From assembly GCA_934047225.1 (NCBI GenBank), contig OW204011.1, forward strand, positions 17,806,339 to 17,870,338: a stretch of 64,000 bases of DNA. The letters are read 5' to 3'. The notes under the pieces are model-generated. The model saw nothing but the letters and a program-made list of their open reading frames with translations, had not been told where the DNA came from and ran no database searches. The translations under genes were made by a program, and so were the position numbers. The DNA is from Ypsolopha sequella. Taxonomy: Eukaryota; Arthropoda; Insecta; Lepidoptera; Ypsolophidae. Within the stretch, counting starts at the first letter, position 1. Every line of letters begins with the position of its first letter. This document shows, in pieces, positions 30,801 to 34,782 of the stretch.

Positions 30801-31623
30801 AAATTTGTTTAAATGGTACTCGTATATACGGAACTCCCAAGGCCCAAGTCCTACTCGCACTTGAATCAGAATCATTCGTTTATTTGTGAAACAATTCTTA
30901 TTATTATTATACAAACACATTGACCAGTTTTTATGTTTGCATCACGCACATGTTCGTATGAAGGCAAGCAAATATCATACCTGAGTACAAATGGTGACAA
31001 TAAATCAGCATCCAAAGTTTACTTTCAGAAATATCGAAGAAATATTTAACAGAAAATGGCAGTCGTATCTCATATTCACCGTTAATGAAATAGTGGTACA
31101 TCATTATAAAGATCGGAACAAAGCCAAATGTTGACATTACTGACAGACTCATGACATAATACGCTATAACGATCTTATCAAAATGCTTGACCGCTTCATT
31201 TAAAAGCGTCTTTTCTAAAATATCTGCAGACTCATTTTCTTTCTCATCGTCAGCTTTTACTTCAACTTTTCCTGCAGTGTCTGAGGGTATATTCTTTAGA
31301 TTATCTACTAATTCGATCAGAATTTCACGCCTGAAGAACAAAGGTGTGATTTTAACAGTGCCCATCAGGGAAATTGTAATGCAAGGCATCATAAGCATAG
31401 CTTCGTCAAATTTTTTGCCGATTTGGAAGTTTTCAATAATCATTAAGATTTCACCAATGATTATCACGTAAAGCCAAAAAATGTTAGAGTAGTACAACAA
31501 ATTATTTATGAAGAATTCTAATATTTTATTGCGCTTCGGGTTCCGTTCAGGATCGGTGCCTGATAGTAGAAGGCAGAGCTTGGTTACTTTTAACGATTTC
31601 TCGAACTGTTCTTCCCAATGCAT
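739..31623 (-). CDS. Odorant receptor gene (7tm_6 family), 3' end outside window
   Basis: Four exons on the minus strand (30981-31623, 29636-29828, 25562-25658, 739-843) join in phase to an insect odorant receptor, a seven-transmembrane ligand-gated channel subunit of olfactory neuron dendrites that works with Orco. Diagnostic stretches are the GADTLFYASC segment after TM3, the SSLLICLSGF segment of TM5 and the CYGGDLIMQS segment at the end of TM6. Together they give about 345 codons; the family is usually 380-430, so only the TM7 end is missing. Introns are about 1.15 kb, 4.0 kb and 24.7 kb. The last is filled by satellites and three LTR retrotransposons. I infer that the 739-843 exon belongs to this gene rather than to a neighbouring paralogue because the phase and the position in the protein fit exactly. 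Confidence 0.8.
844..1012. other. Intron 3 of the odorant receptor, left end
   Basis: Short unique sequence between exon 4 and the first minisatellite. It contains the C/T-rich tract and acceptor of exon 4, read on the minus strand. Nothing else is recognised. Confidence 0.5.
1013..1718. repeat. 44-bp dimeric minisatellite (two alternating 22-bp units)
   Basis: About 16 copies of a 44-bp unit made of two 22-bp halves, one with TACGTACCTATTTATTTTC and the other with TACGTACTTATTTATTTTT. The strict alternation marks a dimeric higher-order repeat. Every 22 bp carries the palindrome TACGTA. It is open in one frame only because of its composition (a hydrophobic YLF/IYF repeat) and is not treated as a gene. 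Confidence 0.9.
1719..1963. other. Spacer between minisatellite and satellite array
   Basis: Low-complexity start followed by a stretch rich in TGTACACA-type alternations (about 1870-1950), ending at a CCCCGCGCGGG motif where the 39-bp satellite begins. No gene seen. Confidence 0.5.
1964..2583. repeat. SatA satellite array, segment 1 (39-bp monomer)
   Basis: About 16 head-to-tail copies of a 39-bp monomer that contains TTGTTGACAAGTTTGTTT followed by AAAAGAGGCAGTGTATG. Copies are nearly identical; the second unit has GTGGC for GAGGC. The array is cut by the left LTR of errantivirus A after the AGTT at 2580-2583. Because 39 is a multiple of three and the unit has no stop, long open frames on both strands are an artefact. 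Confidence 0.96.
2584..2795 (+). repeat. 5' LTR of errantivirus A
   Basis: 212 bp, identical to the 3' LTR at 10104-10315. It starts AGTTATGTCACC and ends TTTTAGCT. A CTATAAAG TATA-like box is at 2656-2663, and AATATTAAAG near 2710 may serve as a poly(A) signal. The first 52 bp correspond to the part that encodes the end of Env in the 3' LTR. Confidence 0.95.
2794..2812 (+). other. tRNA primer-binding site of errantivirus A
   Basis: TGGCGCAGCCGGTAGGAT directly after (or overlapping by one base with) the 5' LTR. It begins with the TGG expected for pairing to a tRNA CCA end and resembles the tRNA-Ser-type sites of 17.6/297-like elements; the tRNA assignment is from memory of the family. Confidence 0.75.
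2965..2984 (+). CDS. env: Leader coding exon proposed for env mRNA (errantivirus A)
   Basis: In the untranslated leader an ATG at 2965-2967 opens a six-codon frame that runs into a strong donor, GTGAGT at 2985-2990. If spliced to the acceptor at 8398-8399, the two leftover bases of this exon complete a codon with the first base of the env exon and the frame continues to the env stop. The frame downstream of the acceptor is hydrophobic, so leader plus exon would supply the signal peptide that the unspliced env frame lacks. The same arrangement is conserved in copy B (22486-22505). This is inferred from sequence; no transcript evidence is available. Confidence 0.68.
3322..4641 (+). CDS. gag: Gag polyprotein of errantivirus A
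   Basis: 439 residues and the first long frame after the leader, starting at the first ATG after an A-rich stretch. Gag forms the capsid and packages the RNA. The N-terminal 200 residues are helical and charged, with the look of a Ty3-type capsid (a LETLKIKQGESFLDF-like segment near residue 95). From about residue 205 to 350 there is a P/Q/F/G-rich region with at least nine PQFG or PPFG-type repeats; no CCHC zinc knuckle is present. The C-terminus is acidic. It ends in a TGA overlapping the ATG of the pol frame and is identical to the Gag of copy B. Confidence 0.92.
   Translation: MDKIKLIPAEMLKLIPLFGGDKRHLNLFVRKCEFIISKYRGQDEQNLYLYNAITSRLVDDAAALLSEREDVSTWIELKALLTQHFGDPRSEECINIELETLKIKQGESFLDFCNRIQSIRSILISKVNQLQDENIRKSKICIYNNTALNVFLYNLPENMVRIVRLKIPSTLEQALSIVLEEVNFHEQYNMRNRMLGNSNNSLSKTQFNTTPQTIKFDTYNNIPKPQQYQSFGIKPVVPSMYAPPKFNFGIPQNKPISVPQFSQGQNFGFRPNLQPQNLGYKPPQFGYRPPPFGNQPPQFGFKPQQFGIRPQQPNQQFGYKPPQFNNNSQPSGFKPQGNTDVSMRTAPVTKPQQGFRLNELYMTDNETDYCYDYSPYVQASSYEYDCYDNNIEYPIECITDNLPTENLEADRIEMNNNKSESSDHEIENFRILVSKPIPK
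4602..4608 (+). promoter_or_regulatory. Candidate -1 ribosomal frameshift site, gag to pol
   Basis: In the gag reading frame the heptamer is A AAT TTT, which fits the X XXY YYZ rule for -1 slippage. Pol lies in the -1 frame, and its frame is closed by a TGA just upstream of the heptamer, so slippage here would enter pol with only 11 gag-frame codons left. The alternative is reinitiation at the ATGA overlap (4638-4641). Confidence 0.65.
4638..7223 (+). CDS. pol: Pol of errantivirus A, first part (PR-RT-RNase H), stopped early
   Basis: 861 residues in the -1 frame relative to gag. Protease DTGS is at residues 27-30, reverse transcriptase YLDD at about 442-445 with the R-M-V-I-D-Y-R motif upstream, and RNase H TTDSS at about 590. 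An S/E/D-rich linker follows (about 735-830). The frame ends at a TAA (7221-7223) where copy B has a Glu codon, cutting off the integrase. A second difference from B changes a conserved Thr to Pro just before the RT F-Q-R motif (about residue 421). Both changes suggest loss of function in this copy. Confidence 0.92.
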   Translation: MINLNCDPTLKLPHIYIPEIDSKFMVDTGSTRSFISPKKANDYFSSFKSIEPFEVISTHASSKHHEVIDIPLLPTFNCKNRHKFYIYDVDKKYDGLIGSDLLKQLEATIDMKNQVLQTKTTSIPIIYNPTTTPHEIKIGPRSEQRVRLPTDLYSGEAILNYTEFYSGVRMPLAIVRCDNGYATTVIQNSTDNDVQLTITSPFKVEKFDNDMQCETYSTNNKNHTDIDQILTQNLNKLRLDHMNDQEKQCVQKLCSEYKDIFYCEEIPLTFTNQVKHHIRTKNEDPIYIKPYRQAPAQASEINRQVEKLLKDNVIQESYSPWSAPVHLVPKKMDASGEVKFRMVIDYRRLNDITIDDRYPLPNITDLFDKLGKSVYFSTLDLASGYHQIEVVDEDRQKTAFSTQNGHFEFSRMPFGLKTAPAPFQRTIDNVLRGLQGIHCMVYLDDIIIFSASLEEHLQKLRAVFDRLRSTNLKVQLDKSEFFRKEVLYLGHKITKDGLRPNDDKIKAVLDFPIPKTTTQIKSFLGLVGYYRKFIKDFAKITKPLTNCLKKRNKIVIDQPYIDAFNKCKELLTSAPLLQYPDPDKPFILTTDSSNFAIGAVLSQGPVGSDKPIAYASRTLSETESRYSTIERELLAVVWATKHFRPYLYGRKFDIYTDHKPLEWLNTLGDTNSKLTRWRLRLSDYNYDIKHKKGSQNTNADALSRIKINAVDSDNDGLSMKVNIDDKDENQKTKKLNKFIKRVTKQIIGLSKPDENESIAINDSSETESANSECTVSVHENSDTLSASSEINKPMSLDSTHSDTIHSAENIESVGVPILNEAIDTKPNQLLIYVWFRNDTQVKDLSRDKQKILEVHLPVNNE
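7224..8465 (+). pseudogene. Pol of errantivirus A, remainder (integrase) after the stop codon
   Basis: 413 codons that continue the pol frame of copy B. They hold the zinc-binding H-H-C-C region (H-E-G-K-T-C-H and C-D-A-C), then the D, D and E of the integrase core (segments IDLFTIDGKYY, SSDPGSEFNN and MGLIERFH). The C-terminal part is basic. There is no independent start with a recognisable context, so it is read as the severed end of pol rather than a separate gene. The env splice acceptor (8398-8399) lies inside it. Confidence 0.88.
8400..10155 (+). CDS. env: Env of errantivirus A (F-type envelope glycoprotein), spliced
   Basis: The frame is open from a TGA at 8383-8385 to the stop at 10153-10155 with no early ATG, so a start must come from a spliced leader (2965-2984). 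From the acceptor there is a hydrophobic signal-like stretch, then an ectodomain with a basic R-x-x-R furin-type site at about 8719-8730 followed by a Gly/Ile-rich fusion-peptide-like segment. A heptad-rich region and several Cys come next, then a transmembrane segment at about 9950-10010 and a short tail. The tail is encoded in the 3' LTR (10104-10155). The architecture is that of insect errantivirus Env proteins related to baculovirus F. It overlaps the end of pol by 66 nt. Confidence 0.88.
10092..10103 (+). other. Polypurine tract of errantivirus A
   Basis: AGGGAGGGAGG directly before the 3' LTR, the expected plus-strand primer. It lies within the env coding frame. Confidence 0.85.
10104..10315 (+). 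repeat. 3' LTR of errantivirus A
   Basis: 212 bp, identical to the 5' LTR, followed by the target duplication AGTT and SatA sequence. Its first 52 bp encode the end of Env. Confidence 0.95.
10316..11996. repeat. SatA satellite array, segment 2
   Basis: About 41 copies of the 39-bp monomer, almost without divergence, between errantivirus A and the BEL element. Two GTGGC variants and one GTTTATG variant serve as landmarks. One SatB-type insert is present at 10441-10490. The first 175 bp are identical to the sequence right of errantivirus B (22887 onward). Confidence 0.96.
10441..10495. repeat. Single SatB-type unit inside the SatA array
   Basis: One unit with AAGAAGACGCATTGAAAATG and GGCGGCGCGGATCTCAAT joined to the shared box at both ends, embedded between SatA monomers. 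The same junction form (AAGAAGACG instead of TAGAAAACG) occurs at 23011, the SatA-to-SatB border. Confidence 0.9.
11997..12432 (-). repeat. LTR of BEL/Pao element (3' LTR)
   Basis: 436 bp, identical to the copy at 14653-15088. One end is a perfect 17-base palindromic hairpin, TGTAGCCGCTGGCTACA. The interior is CpG-rich, with a CGCGCGCGCG run near 12300. The integrase frame runs 20 nt into it. Confidence 0.95.
12413..13243 (-). pseudogene. BEL/Pao integrase fragment
   Basis: 276 codons. The part kept starts just before the second catalytic Asp (SDCGTNN) and includes the following Glu region (GPWFGALHE). Next come the BEL-specific segment ILNSRPLCPI with GHFIIGRPL and the C-terminal domain with GELVLIKEDDLPPLQWKLGR. 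The first catalytic Asp and the zinc-binding domain are absent, so the protein is incomplete. The ATG at its start is probably fortuitous, arising at the junction with the minisatellite. It ends inside the 3' LTR. Confidence 0.88.
13244..13570. repeat. GTGA-rich minisatellite with 42-bp units inside the BEL element
   Basis: Imperfect repeats built from GAGTGAAAATGAGCTGAGTG and TGTATGTGCTGATTGAATG. Four regular 42-bp units lie at about 13385-13540, with shorter TGTGTGATGAG variants before them. The 76-codon open frame here (a V-L-I-E-C-V repeat) is a by-product of the 42-bp period. Confidence 0.88.
13571..14652. other. Remaining internal region of the BEL element, non-coding
   Basis: No pol or gag similarity is recognisable. 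It contains poly(A)/poly(T) tracts (about 13680-13715 and 13797-13820), an AT-rich stretch with ACGTA repeats near 14170-14250, and a G-rich segment with GGCGGGGGGGAGG near 14505-14525. Two related stretches with AAAATGGACTGTAG and GGGCTGGTTC (about 14451-14490 and 14577-14612) suggest a small internal duplication. On the minus strand this would be the leader after the 5' LTR. Confidence 0.6.
14653..15088 (-). repeat. LTR of BEL/Pao element (5' LTR)
   Basis: 436 bp, identical to 11997-12432, followed by the CAGTG target duplication and SatA sequence. Confidence 0.95.
15089..15153. repeat. SatA remnant between BEL element and errantivirus B
   Basis: About 1.7 monomers that continue the array cut by the BEL element. 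They end in the AGTT target copy (15150-15153) of errantivirus B. Confidence 0.93.
15154..15365 (-). repeat. 3' LTR of errantivirus B
   Basis: 212 bp, same sequence as the LTRs of copy A in reverse complement. It encodes the last 17 residues of Env and its stop codon. Confidence 0.95.
15314..17069 (-). CDS. env: Env of errantivirus B (F-type envelope glycoprotein), spliced
   Basis: Same reading frame and features as the env of copy A: no ATG near the start, acceptor CTTCACAG at the junction before 17069, basic R-x-x-R site, Gly/Ile-rich segment after it, C-terminal membrane anchor and short tail inside the LTR. With the proposed leader exon (22486-22505) the product would be about 591 residues. 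The track of internal Met or Leu codons gives at least 537 residues. Its expected role is membrane fusion at the surface of virus-like particles, by analogy with errantivirus and baculovirus F proteins. It is translated from a spliced RNA and not from the genomic RNA used for Gag-Pol. Confidence 0.88.
17004..20831 (-). CDS. pol: Pol polyprotein of errantivirus B (PR-RT-RNase H-IN), intact
   Basis: 1275 residues without interruption. Protease DTGS is at 27-30, RT at about 290-460 with YLDD at 442-445, and RNase H begins about residue 580 (TTDSS). An acidic S/E-rich linker follows (about 735-860). The integrase has an H-H-C-C zinc region at about 928-968 and D, D, E at about 1000, 1051 and 1087, with a basic C-terminal tail. 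The length and order are typical of errantiviruses. The frame overlaps the end of gag and is -1 relative to it. Expression as a Gag-Pol fusion by frameshifting at 20861-20867 is likely. Confidence 0.95.
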   Translation of the reverse strand: MINLNCDPTLKLPHIYIPEIDSKFMVDTGSTRSFISPKKANDYFSSFKSIEPFEVISTHASSKHHEVIDIPLLPTFNCKNRHKFYIYDVDKKYDGLIGSDLLKQLEATIDMKNQVLQTKTTSIPIIYNPTTTPHEIKIGPRSEQRVRLPTDLYSGEAILNYTEFYSGVRMPLAIVRCDNGYATTVIQNSTDNDVQLTITSPFKVEKFDNDMQCETYSTNNKNHTDIDQILTQNLNKLRLDHMNDQEKQCVQKLCSEYKDIFYCEEIPLTFTNQVKHHIRTKNEDPIYIKPYRQAPAQASEINRQVEKLLKDNVIQESYSPWSAPVHLVPKKMDASGEVKFRMVIDYRRLNDITIDDRYPLPNITDLFDKLGKSVYFSTLDLASGYHQIEVVDEDRQKTAFSTQNGHFEFSRMPFGLKTAPATFQRTIDNVLRGLQGIHCMVYLDDIIIFSASLEEHLQKLRAVFDRLRSTNLKVQLDKSEFFRKEVLYLGHKITKDGLRPNDDKIKAVLDFPIPKTTTQIKSFLGLVGYYRKFIKDFAKITKPLTNCLKKRNKIVIDQPYIDAFNKCKELLTSAPLLQYPDPDKPFILTTDSSNFAIGAVLSQGPVGSDKPIAYASRTLSETESRYSTIERELLAVVWATKHFRPYLYGRKFDIYTDHKPLEWLNTLGDTNSKLTRWRLRLSDYNYDIKHKKGSQNTNADALSRIKINAVDSDNDGLSMKVNIDDKDENQKTKKLNKFIKRVTKQIIGLSKPDENESIAINDSSETESAHSECTVSVHEHSDTLSASSEINKPMSLDSTHSDTIHSAENIESVGVPILNEAIDTKPNQLLIYVWFRNDTQVKDLSRDKQKILEVHLPVNNEELIKEFLKRYIKPKTKYFIYYESEIHRKQFSNIIIQLFKGGMVKFFECTERVKYEEDESEQKKIILRNHEGKTCHRGIKETLLRIRRNYYWNNMQATVSAVLNDCDACNKMKYDRRPLKPTLQLTQTQDAPFQEIFIDLFTIDGKYYLTLVDAFSKLGQAIEISNRSTPEVIRALIKYFSFYGIPRKISSDPGSEFNNELMKEMTAMYKIEMHIGTANNPNSMGLIERFHSTIIEIYRLATYEQRCTDAASIMTYSIMAYNHTIHSVTDLTPFEVVFGHTDSGSLFNVNLEKTYLQQLLKDHFKRTQYLYKHLSEKMLARKEKVREKRGGDENIELCPERPIYAKVVNKRKSKDKPLYQKAKIIGKPERNIVPVQIGSRNTKVPIINVKRPSQVVPADRSGRNSPKPGPSTGIT
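20828..22147 (-). CDS. gag: Gag polyprotein of errantivirus B
   Basis: 439 residues, the same as in copy A. The N-terminal half is capsid-like and the middle is disordered and P/Q/F/G-rich, with repeated PQFG motifs (about 245-345) in place of a zinc-knuckle nucleocapsid. The end is acidic. It starts 527 nt after the 5' LTR and overlaps pol by 4 nt (ATGA), with a larger overlap of open frames back to the slip site. Confidence 0.93.
   Translation of the reverse strand: MDKIKLIPAEMLKLIPLFGGDKRHLNLFVRKCEFIISKYRGQDEQNLYLYNAITSRLVDDAAALLSEREDVSTWIELKALLTQHFGDPRSEECINIELETLKIKQGESFLDFCNRIQSIRSILISKVNQLQDENIRKSKICIYNNTALNVFLYNLPENMVRIVRLKIPSTLEQALSIVLEEVNFHEQYNMRNRMLGNSNNSLSKTQFNTTPQTIKFDTYNNIPKPQQYQSFGIKPVVPSMYAPPKFNFGIPQNKPISVPQFSQGQNFGFRPNLQPQNLGYKPPQFGYRPPPFGNQPPQFGFKPQQFGIRPQQPNQQFGYKPPQFNNNSQPSGFKPQGNTDVSMRTAPVTKPQQGFRLNELYMTDNETDYCYDYSPYVQASSYEYDCYDNNIEYPIECITDNLPTENLEADRIEMNNNKSESSDHEIENFRILVSKPIPK
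20861..20867 (-). promoter_or_regulatory. Candidate -1 frameshift site of errantivirus B
   Basis: A AAT TTT in gag frame, at the same place as in copy A. Confidence 0.65.
22486..22505 (-). CDS. env: Leader coding exon proposed for env mRNA (errantivirus B)
   Basis: ATG at 22503-22505, six full codons and two bases, then donor GTGAGT at 22480-22485. The phase fits the acceptor before 17069. See the env entry and the copy A equivalent (2965-2984). Confidence 0.68.
22656..22675 (-). other. tRNA primer-binding site of errantivirus B
   Basis: Reverse complement of TGGCGCAGCCGGTAGGAT, adjacent to the 5' LTR. Confidence 0.75.
22675..22886 (-). repeat. 5' LTR of errantivirus B
   Basis: 212 bp, the same as the other LTRs. 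It is followed on the plus strand by AGTT and SatA. Confidence 0.95.
22887..23010. repeat. SatA satellite array, segment 3
   Basis: Three monomers, the third being the GTGGC variant, leading into SatB. They are identical in order and sequence to 10316-10440. Confidence 0.95.
23011..23958. repeat. SatB satellite array (60-bp monomer)
   Basis: About 15.7 copies of an exact 60-bp unit. It is made of the shared box TTGTTGACAAGTTTGTTT plus a unit-specific part with AACGCATTGAAAATG and TTGGCGGCGCGGATC. Copies are essentially identical until a GGTCTC variant in the last. The unit has no stop in several frames on both strands, so the 300-residue open frames are not genes. Confidence 0.96.
23959..25561. 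other. Odorant receptor intron 3, right part
   Basis: No exon found. It contains a GC-rich hairpin-like segment near 24255-24385 (GCACAAGTGCGG, GCACGCACAGCGTGCGT). At about 24795-24895 is a sequence related to the hairpin MITE at 37428-37576, with shared GCAAAAACATCGTGTCAC. A G/C-rich segment at 24895-25005 has inverted TTGGCCAA-type pairs. The rest is AT-rich. Confidence 0.6.
25562..25658 (-). CDS. Odorant receptor exon 3 (TM5 region)
   Basis: 97 nt after a good acceptor (TATATTACAG) and before donor GTACAT. One base completes the split Gln codon from exon 2, then 32 codons follow that end in SSLLICLSGFILS. That segment is a hallmark of TM5 in lepidopteran odorant receptors. The phase is correct on both sides, towards exon 2 (29636) and exon 4 (843). 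Confidence 0.82.
27126..27385 (-). other. Tandemly duplicated exon-like segment, unknown origin
   Basis: Two copies, about 140 bp apart, of a segment that on the minus strand reads open for 26 codons. The C-terminal part is FYGDEAKIEG in one and FYGDEARIEG in the other, and each ends at AG|GTGGGTA, a plausible donor. Only one copy has an ATG at the start; the other has CTG. I do not recognise the peptide. It could be a stray, decayed pair of first exons from another gene or a chance open repeat. Confidence 0.35.
27512..27857. mobile_element. Hairpin (foldback) MITE with ~150-bp arms
   Basis: Two arms of about 150 bp in inverted orientation, the left with AACCGACTTCAATAGTAAC and the right its reverse complement near 27815-27832, separated by about 45 bp. 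The arms are about 97% complementary, so the element could fold into one long hairpin. It has no coding capacity. Confidence 0.85.
28575..28670. repeat. Short inverted repeat, MITE-like
   Basis: Left arm with GCGGTATCCCGCAACATTTGC and right arm with its imperfect complement (GCAAAATGTATGCGGGATACC), both bounded by AATCCCG / CGGGATT. It is a hairpin of about 95 bp without coding potential. Confidence 0.7.
28950..29270. repeat. Degenerate tandem repeat (~60-120 bp unit)
   Basis: At least five related blocks with the pattern GGAAACGTGGCTC, then CCTTCAGCCTCGTCA, then TTAACCTAAAGATTAGATAA, with spacing alternating between long and short. The divergence shows it is old compared with SatA/SatB. Confidence 0.7.
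29636..29828 (-). CDS. Odorant receptor exon 2 (after TM3 to intracellular loop)
   Basis: 193 nt after a T-rich acceptor (TTTTTTTTTAG) and before donor GTTAGT. The first two bases complete a Gly codon from exon 1. The peptide contains IIGADTLFYASCNF and HFKLLKVKMENL, the best-conserved part of lepidopteran odorant receptors, and ends with a split Gln codon completed in exon 3. An alternative donor 4 bases downstream breaks the phase with exon 3. Confidence 0.9.
29882..30100 (-). repeat. LINE 3'-end fragments, tandem pair
   Basis: Two neighbouring copies, about 110 bp apart, that on the minus strand read ATTAAATTTGACGTATAAAA then ACTTTGCAAAATAAACTA and end in GAATTTGAATTT. The same 3' end belongs to the Jockey-like LINE nested in Copia (48410-48450 plus 51604-51655), so these are 5'-truncated relatives. 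A third, more degenerate relative is at about 32098-32165. Confidence 0.8.
30101..30980. other. Odorant receptor intron 1
   Basis: Intron sequence with no recognised exon. It includes a GC-rich stretch at 30420-30560 that is open on both strands without similarity I recognise, and repeat-like text with ATTCGTTTATTTGTGAA. Confidence 0.6.
30981..31623 (-). CDS. Odorant receptor exon 1 (N-terminus to TM3)
   Basis: 643 nt. The ATG at 31621-31623 gives 214 codons plus one base, ending at CAG|GTATGA. The N-terminus MHWEEQFEKSLKVTKLCLLL is typical of lepidopteran odorant receptors (short cytoplasmic start, then LSGTDP before TM1). There is a charged loop with a KADDEKENESADILE segment, somewhat longer and more acidic than usual, between TM2 and TM3. 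The one-base overhang matches exon 2. Confidence 0.92.
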
Positions 31624-32186
31624 TTTCGGAGAGATCTATTAATTAATTAATTAATTAATCCAGACAAAGACTGAAAATGTAATTGTATCGTTATTTTTAA
31701 ATTATTTTGGAGCCCAATCCTAAATTGCAGTATGCAGCACAATTCGATGCAAAAGCATGATACTTAGTTATTTTTTATAAATTTTGAAAGCTCAAAACAC
31801 AAGCTCTTTTTTTCCGTTTCTAACTAACTTCGTGATATATTTAAACAAAGCGCTGTTTTAAAGAACTTCTGATTTTATGTCTTGAATTCACGATGATTAA
31901 CGAATAAATTGCCTATAATTACTACAGTTATTAATTCATTTAATTATATACCTACTTACCTGTGAATTTCATTTAATACAAGGTGTTACGTAGGTCAAAT
32001 AATATACCAGAGCAGCTATTCTCGCAACATTTTTCACACGCTTTATATTTCATACGACTTTGTTACTGGTGTAATAAATGCCGTGTGATGATAATTCTTC
32101 AAATTCAAATTAAAATAGTTTATTTTGTAAAATAAGTACATAATTATAATATACTTCTTACAAGCCAAGACATAAAAAAAAGTACG
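31624..32186. other. Upstream region of the odorant receptor
   Basis: AT-rich, with a TTAATTAATTAATTAATTAA tract at 31639-31658 just upstream of the start codon and a degenerate LINE tail at about 32098-32165. No other gene seen. Confidence 0.5.
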
Positions 32187-32469
32187 TACAGTCGACAAGA
32201 TTCCCGCCTGTCCAGTTTCAAAACCTTCTTGCTTGCATGGCGATCTCAGTTAGCCCCGACTTTTGTTTTGTTGACGAATGAAAGTTTATGAGAAACATTT
32301 TTTATGGCGTTTTCGGGTCCATCAGACTTTAATAGTCACTTGTTGGTTGTTGTGTGAATGACTGTTGGCAGACAAATACTGGCAAGGCGGGGCTAGTGGA
32401 AGATGCCGCGAACTACTGCGCACAAAACTAGCTCTTAAGGTGGACAGGCGGGAAGCTTGTCGACTGTAC
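32187..32469. mobile_element. Mariner-type MITE
   Basis: About 283 bp bounded by TACAGTCGACAAG and CTTGTCGACTGTA. The inverted repeats continue inward as CCCGCCTGTCCA and TGGACAGGCGGG, and the ends imply a TA target. There are no ORFs. Confidence 0.82.
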
Positions 32470-32815
32470 ATAAAGTAATTTATACAGTAAAAACACATTT
32501 GTGTCGATTCAGTGTTAATGATTTAACTTATTTGACAGAACTCAACTTAATTTAAGCGTTCTGTCTTTTTCTTTCTGTATCGAAAGGATAAAGACAGGAC
32601 ACTTAAAATAAGGTCAGGGGATCTAAAAAGGCCGACTTGGGAGAATCATAAAATTATTTGAAAGTAGAATAGAGTCAAAGTTTTTTCATGCGTGCAAAAG
32701 AGACGGCATTAGAACAGAATCATAATGTGATTCATGCAAAACGGCCTTTTTAGAGGACCTGTCCTGTTAAATAAGTTAAATCGTGCTAGGTCGAATTGAC
32801 ACTATTAGGTAACTA

Positions 32816-33239
32816 TTAAGGTGATATACCGTGCTAGCAAAGGTCCCCGTTACTCCAGGCAGAAAGACCCGCAGTGCGAAAGGGACGGAATCGGGGAAAA
32901 TTGTCAAAAAGTCGGTTTTAAATTAATGCAAAATTAACTAAAATAGCTACAAAAAAATCCATAACCAGTAATTTAGGTGTAGTTAAAACCCATCTAAATA
33001 AATATTTTTCAAGTCTGTATGCTATCTTAATTTGTCAGAATATCAAAAAAAGTGTAAATTTAGACCTGATTTCAATAATTATTTCTATCGAATGAAATTC
33101 CTCCTATCACGTTTCTGATAAACCAAAATCTAGTAAAAGGTCCCAAAATTGTTATACTAATTTATTTTACTTGGATCTTCATTAAAAGAGCAGATAAATA
33201 ACTTCAAAAAGTGTCAATTTTCACGGTATAGCCCCTTAA
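32816..33239. mobile_element. TTAA-flanked MITE, copy 1 (piggyBac-type target)
   Basis: 424 bp including TTAA at both ends. Terminal inverted repeats are TTAAGGTGATATACCGTG and TTAAGGGGCTATACCGTG (right end read inward). There is no coding sequence. It is almost identical to 34783-35206. Confidence 0.88.
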
Positions 33240-34556
33240 GTCAAAACTCAATAAAAGACATGTAAAAAATGTTATGAATCGCGCAAATAGTTTTGATTTT
33301 AAAATCTTGATACGTTTCTGTGCAAAGAGCTTCCCTTCAGCCCTCGCAAATTGTCGCATATGCCAAAATCGTCATCTAGGACGAAAAAAGTATGCTACGG
33401 CAAATTTCGAAAATAGATAAGTTTTAAAAATTGAACAAGGGTTTTTCTAAGAAAATGATTGATTTTTATGCTTTCGAAATTTTTGCGCAAGCGCCAGTAT
33501 CGCCGACCAGGCACGTGCAGAAAAATTGCGAAGGCAGATTTCGGGTGATATGAAAATTTTATCGAAGCCTATGGTTCGTATTCCTTAGATTTATTATCGT
33601 CATTTGACGGATTATAGTAATTTGAGTCTACATCTATTTTAATTTATTTAATTAATTAGCAACGAACGACGTGCTCCCACTCTGAATCTCGCGACGGTAC
33701 TGAGGCCACAAGGGATGCGCTTGCTATTATATTTCGCCAGTTGAGCGGTCTCGAATGCCATACTAATTTGTATAGAGAAATCACGCGGGAAAATGTTGAG
33801 TGTTTGAGTATTTTTTATAAAATAACGAAAGGAAAGAAGTTTAAATAAATAATAAAATAAGCTAGTTTGACTTGTTAACTCTAGAAAATATCATTCTATT
33901 TTTTAGTTGGATTAGTAGATACATCATAATTGTCCAAACGCCAAAGGCTGTTTTCCGTGATTTTAGTGATGTTTCCGATTTTTTTTCTCGAAGGTTATTA
34001 ATTTTATTTCAAATCTAAAATATAAATAATGTAGTTCGACTTCTTAACTAACTACAAGAATTTTATTTGTTTAAAATTTGTCCAAACGCGAGAGCATGTT
34101 TGGCGAAACCGACCCTTAAGGCATTTTGCTTATGGGGAACTGACCGTCTCTTTTCACCATGTACTCGTACTTTACCATTGATCACTCGCCACTAAACTTC
34201 ACAATAGGATAGTAATTTTTTATCATAATGTCATTATTTGCTCATCTTAATTAAGGGTATCGAAAGAAGACACAGGAAAAAGGCAGTTTATTAAAATAGT
34301 AGTTTATGCTACAAGGACCAAAAGGAATAAATTACGAGGACGATTTAAAACACGAGCGTAGCGAGTGTTTTAAACGTAACCGAGTAATTTATTGCTTTTA
34401 CGCCCGTGTATCATACTACGTTTTTCAATGCATAGTGTGAGGAAATGAAAACAAATATAATCTTGTGAACTTTAAATTATGATTGGCTCAAAAGGATTGT
34501 ATCCAGAGCCGTTAAACAGTGGAAAAAAAAATATAATATCTATGGTACACAGGAAA

Positions 34557-34702
34557 GGCTGCAGGTTAGCCAACCATTGCGAACAAATAAAAAAAAAATA
34601 ATAATAAAGCCCTAGGGCAAAATAATCGACTTTCTGTTCGGTTTTGATGCATAAAAAGTGAGCCTTTACGAGCACATGCATTGAAAAATATATTTTTGGT
34701 TG
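34557..34702. repeat. Dispersed repeat, copy 1 of a pair
   Basis: About 145 bp containing GCAGGTTAGCCAACCATTG, then GGGCAAAATAATCGACTTT, then TTTTGATGCATAAAAAGTG. A second copy is at 61692-61832. No coding capacity is evident. Confidence 0.75.
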
Positions 34703-34782
34703 TAGTAAGTACACGCAGATAATAAACCGACCAGATCAATTTCACCGTAGGCGCTACGACCCCGCTCCCGATAGTACACATG

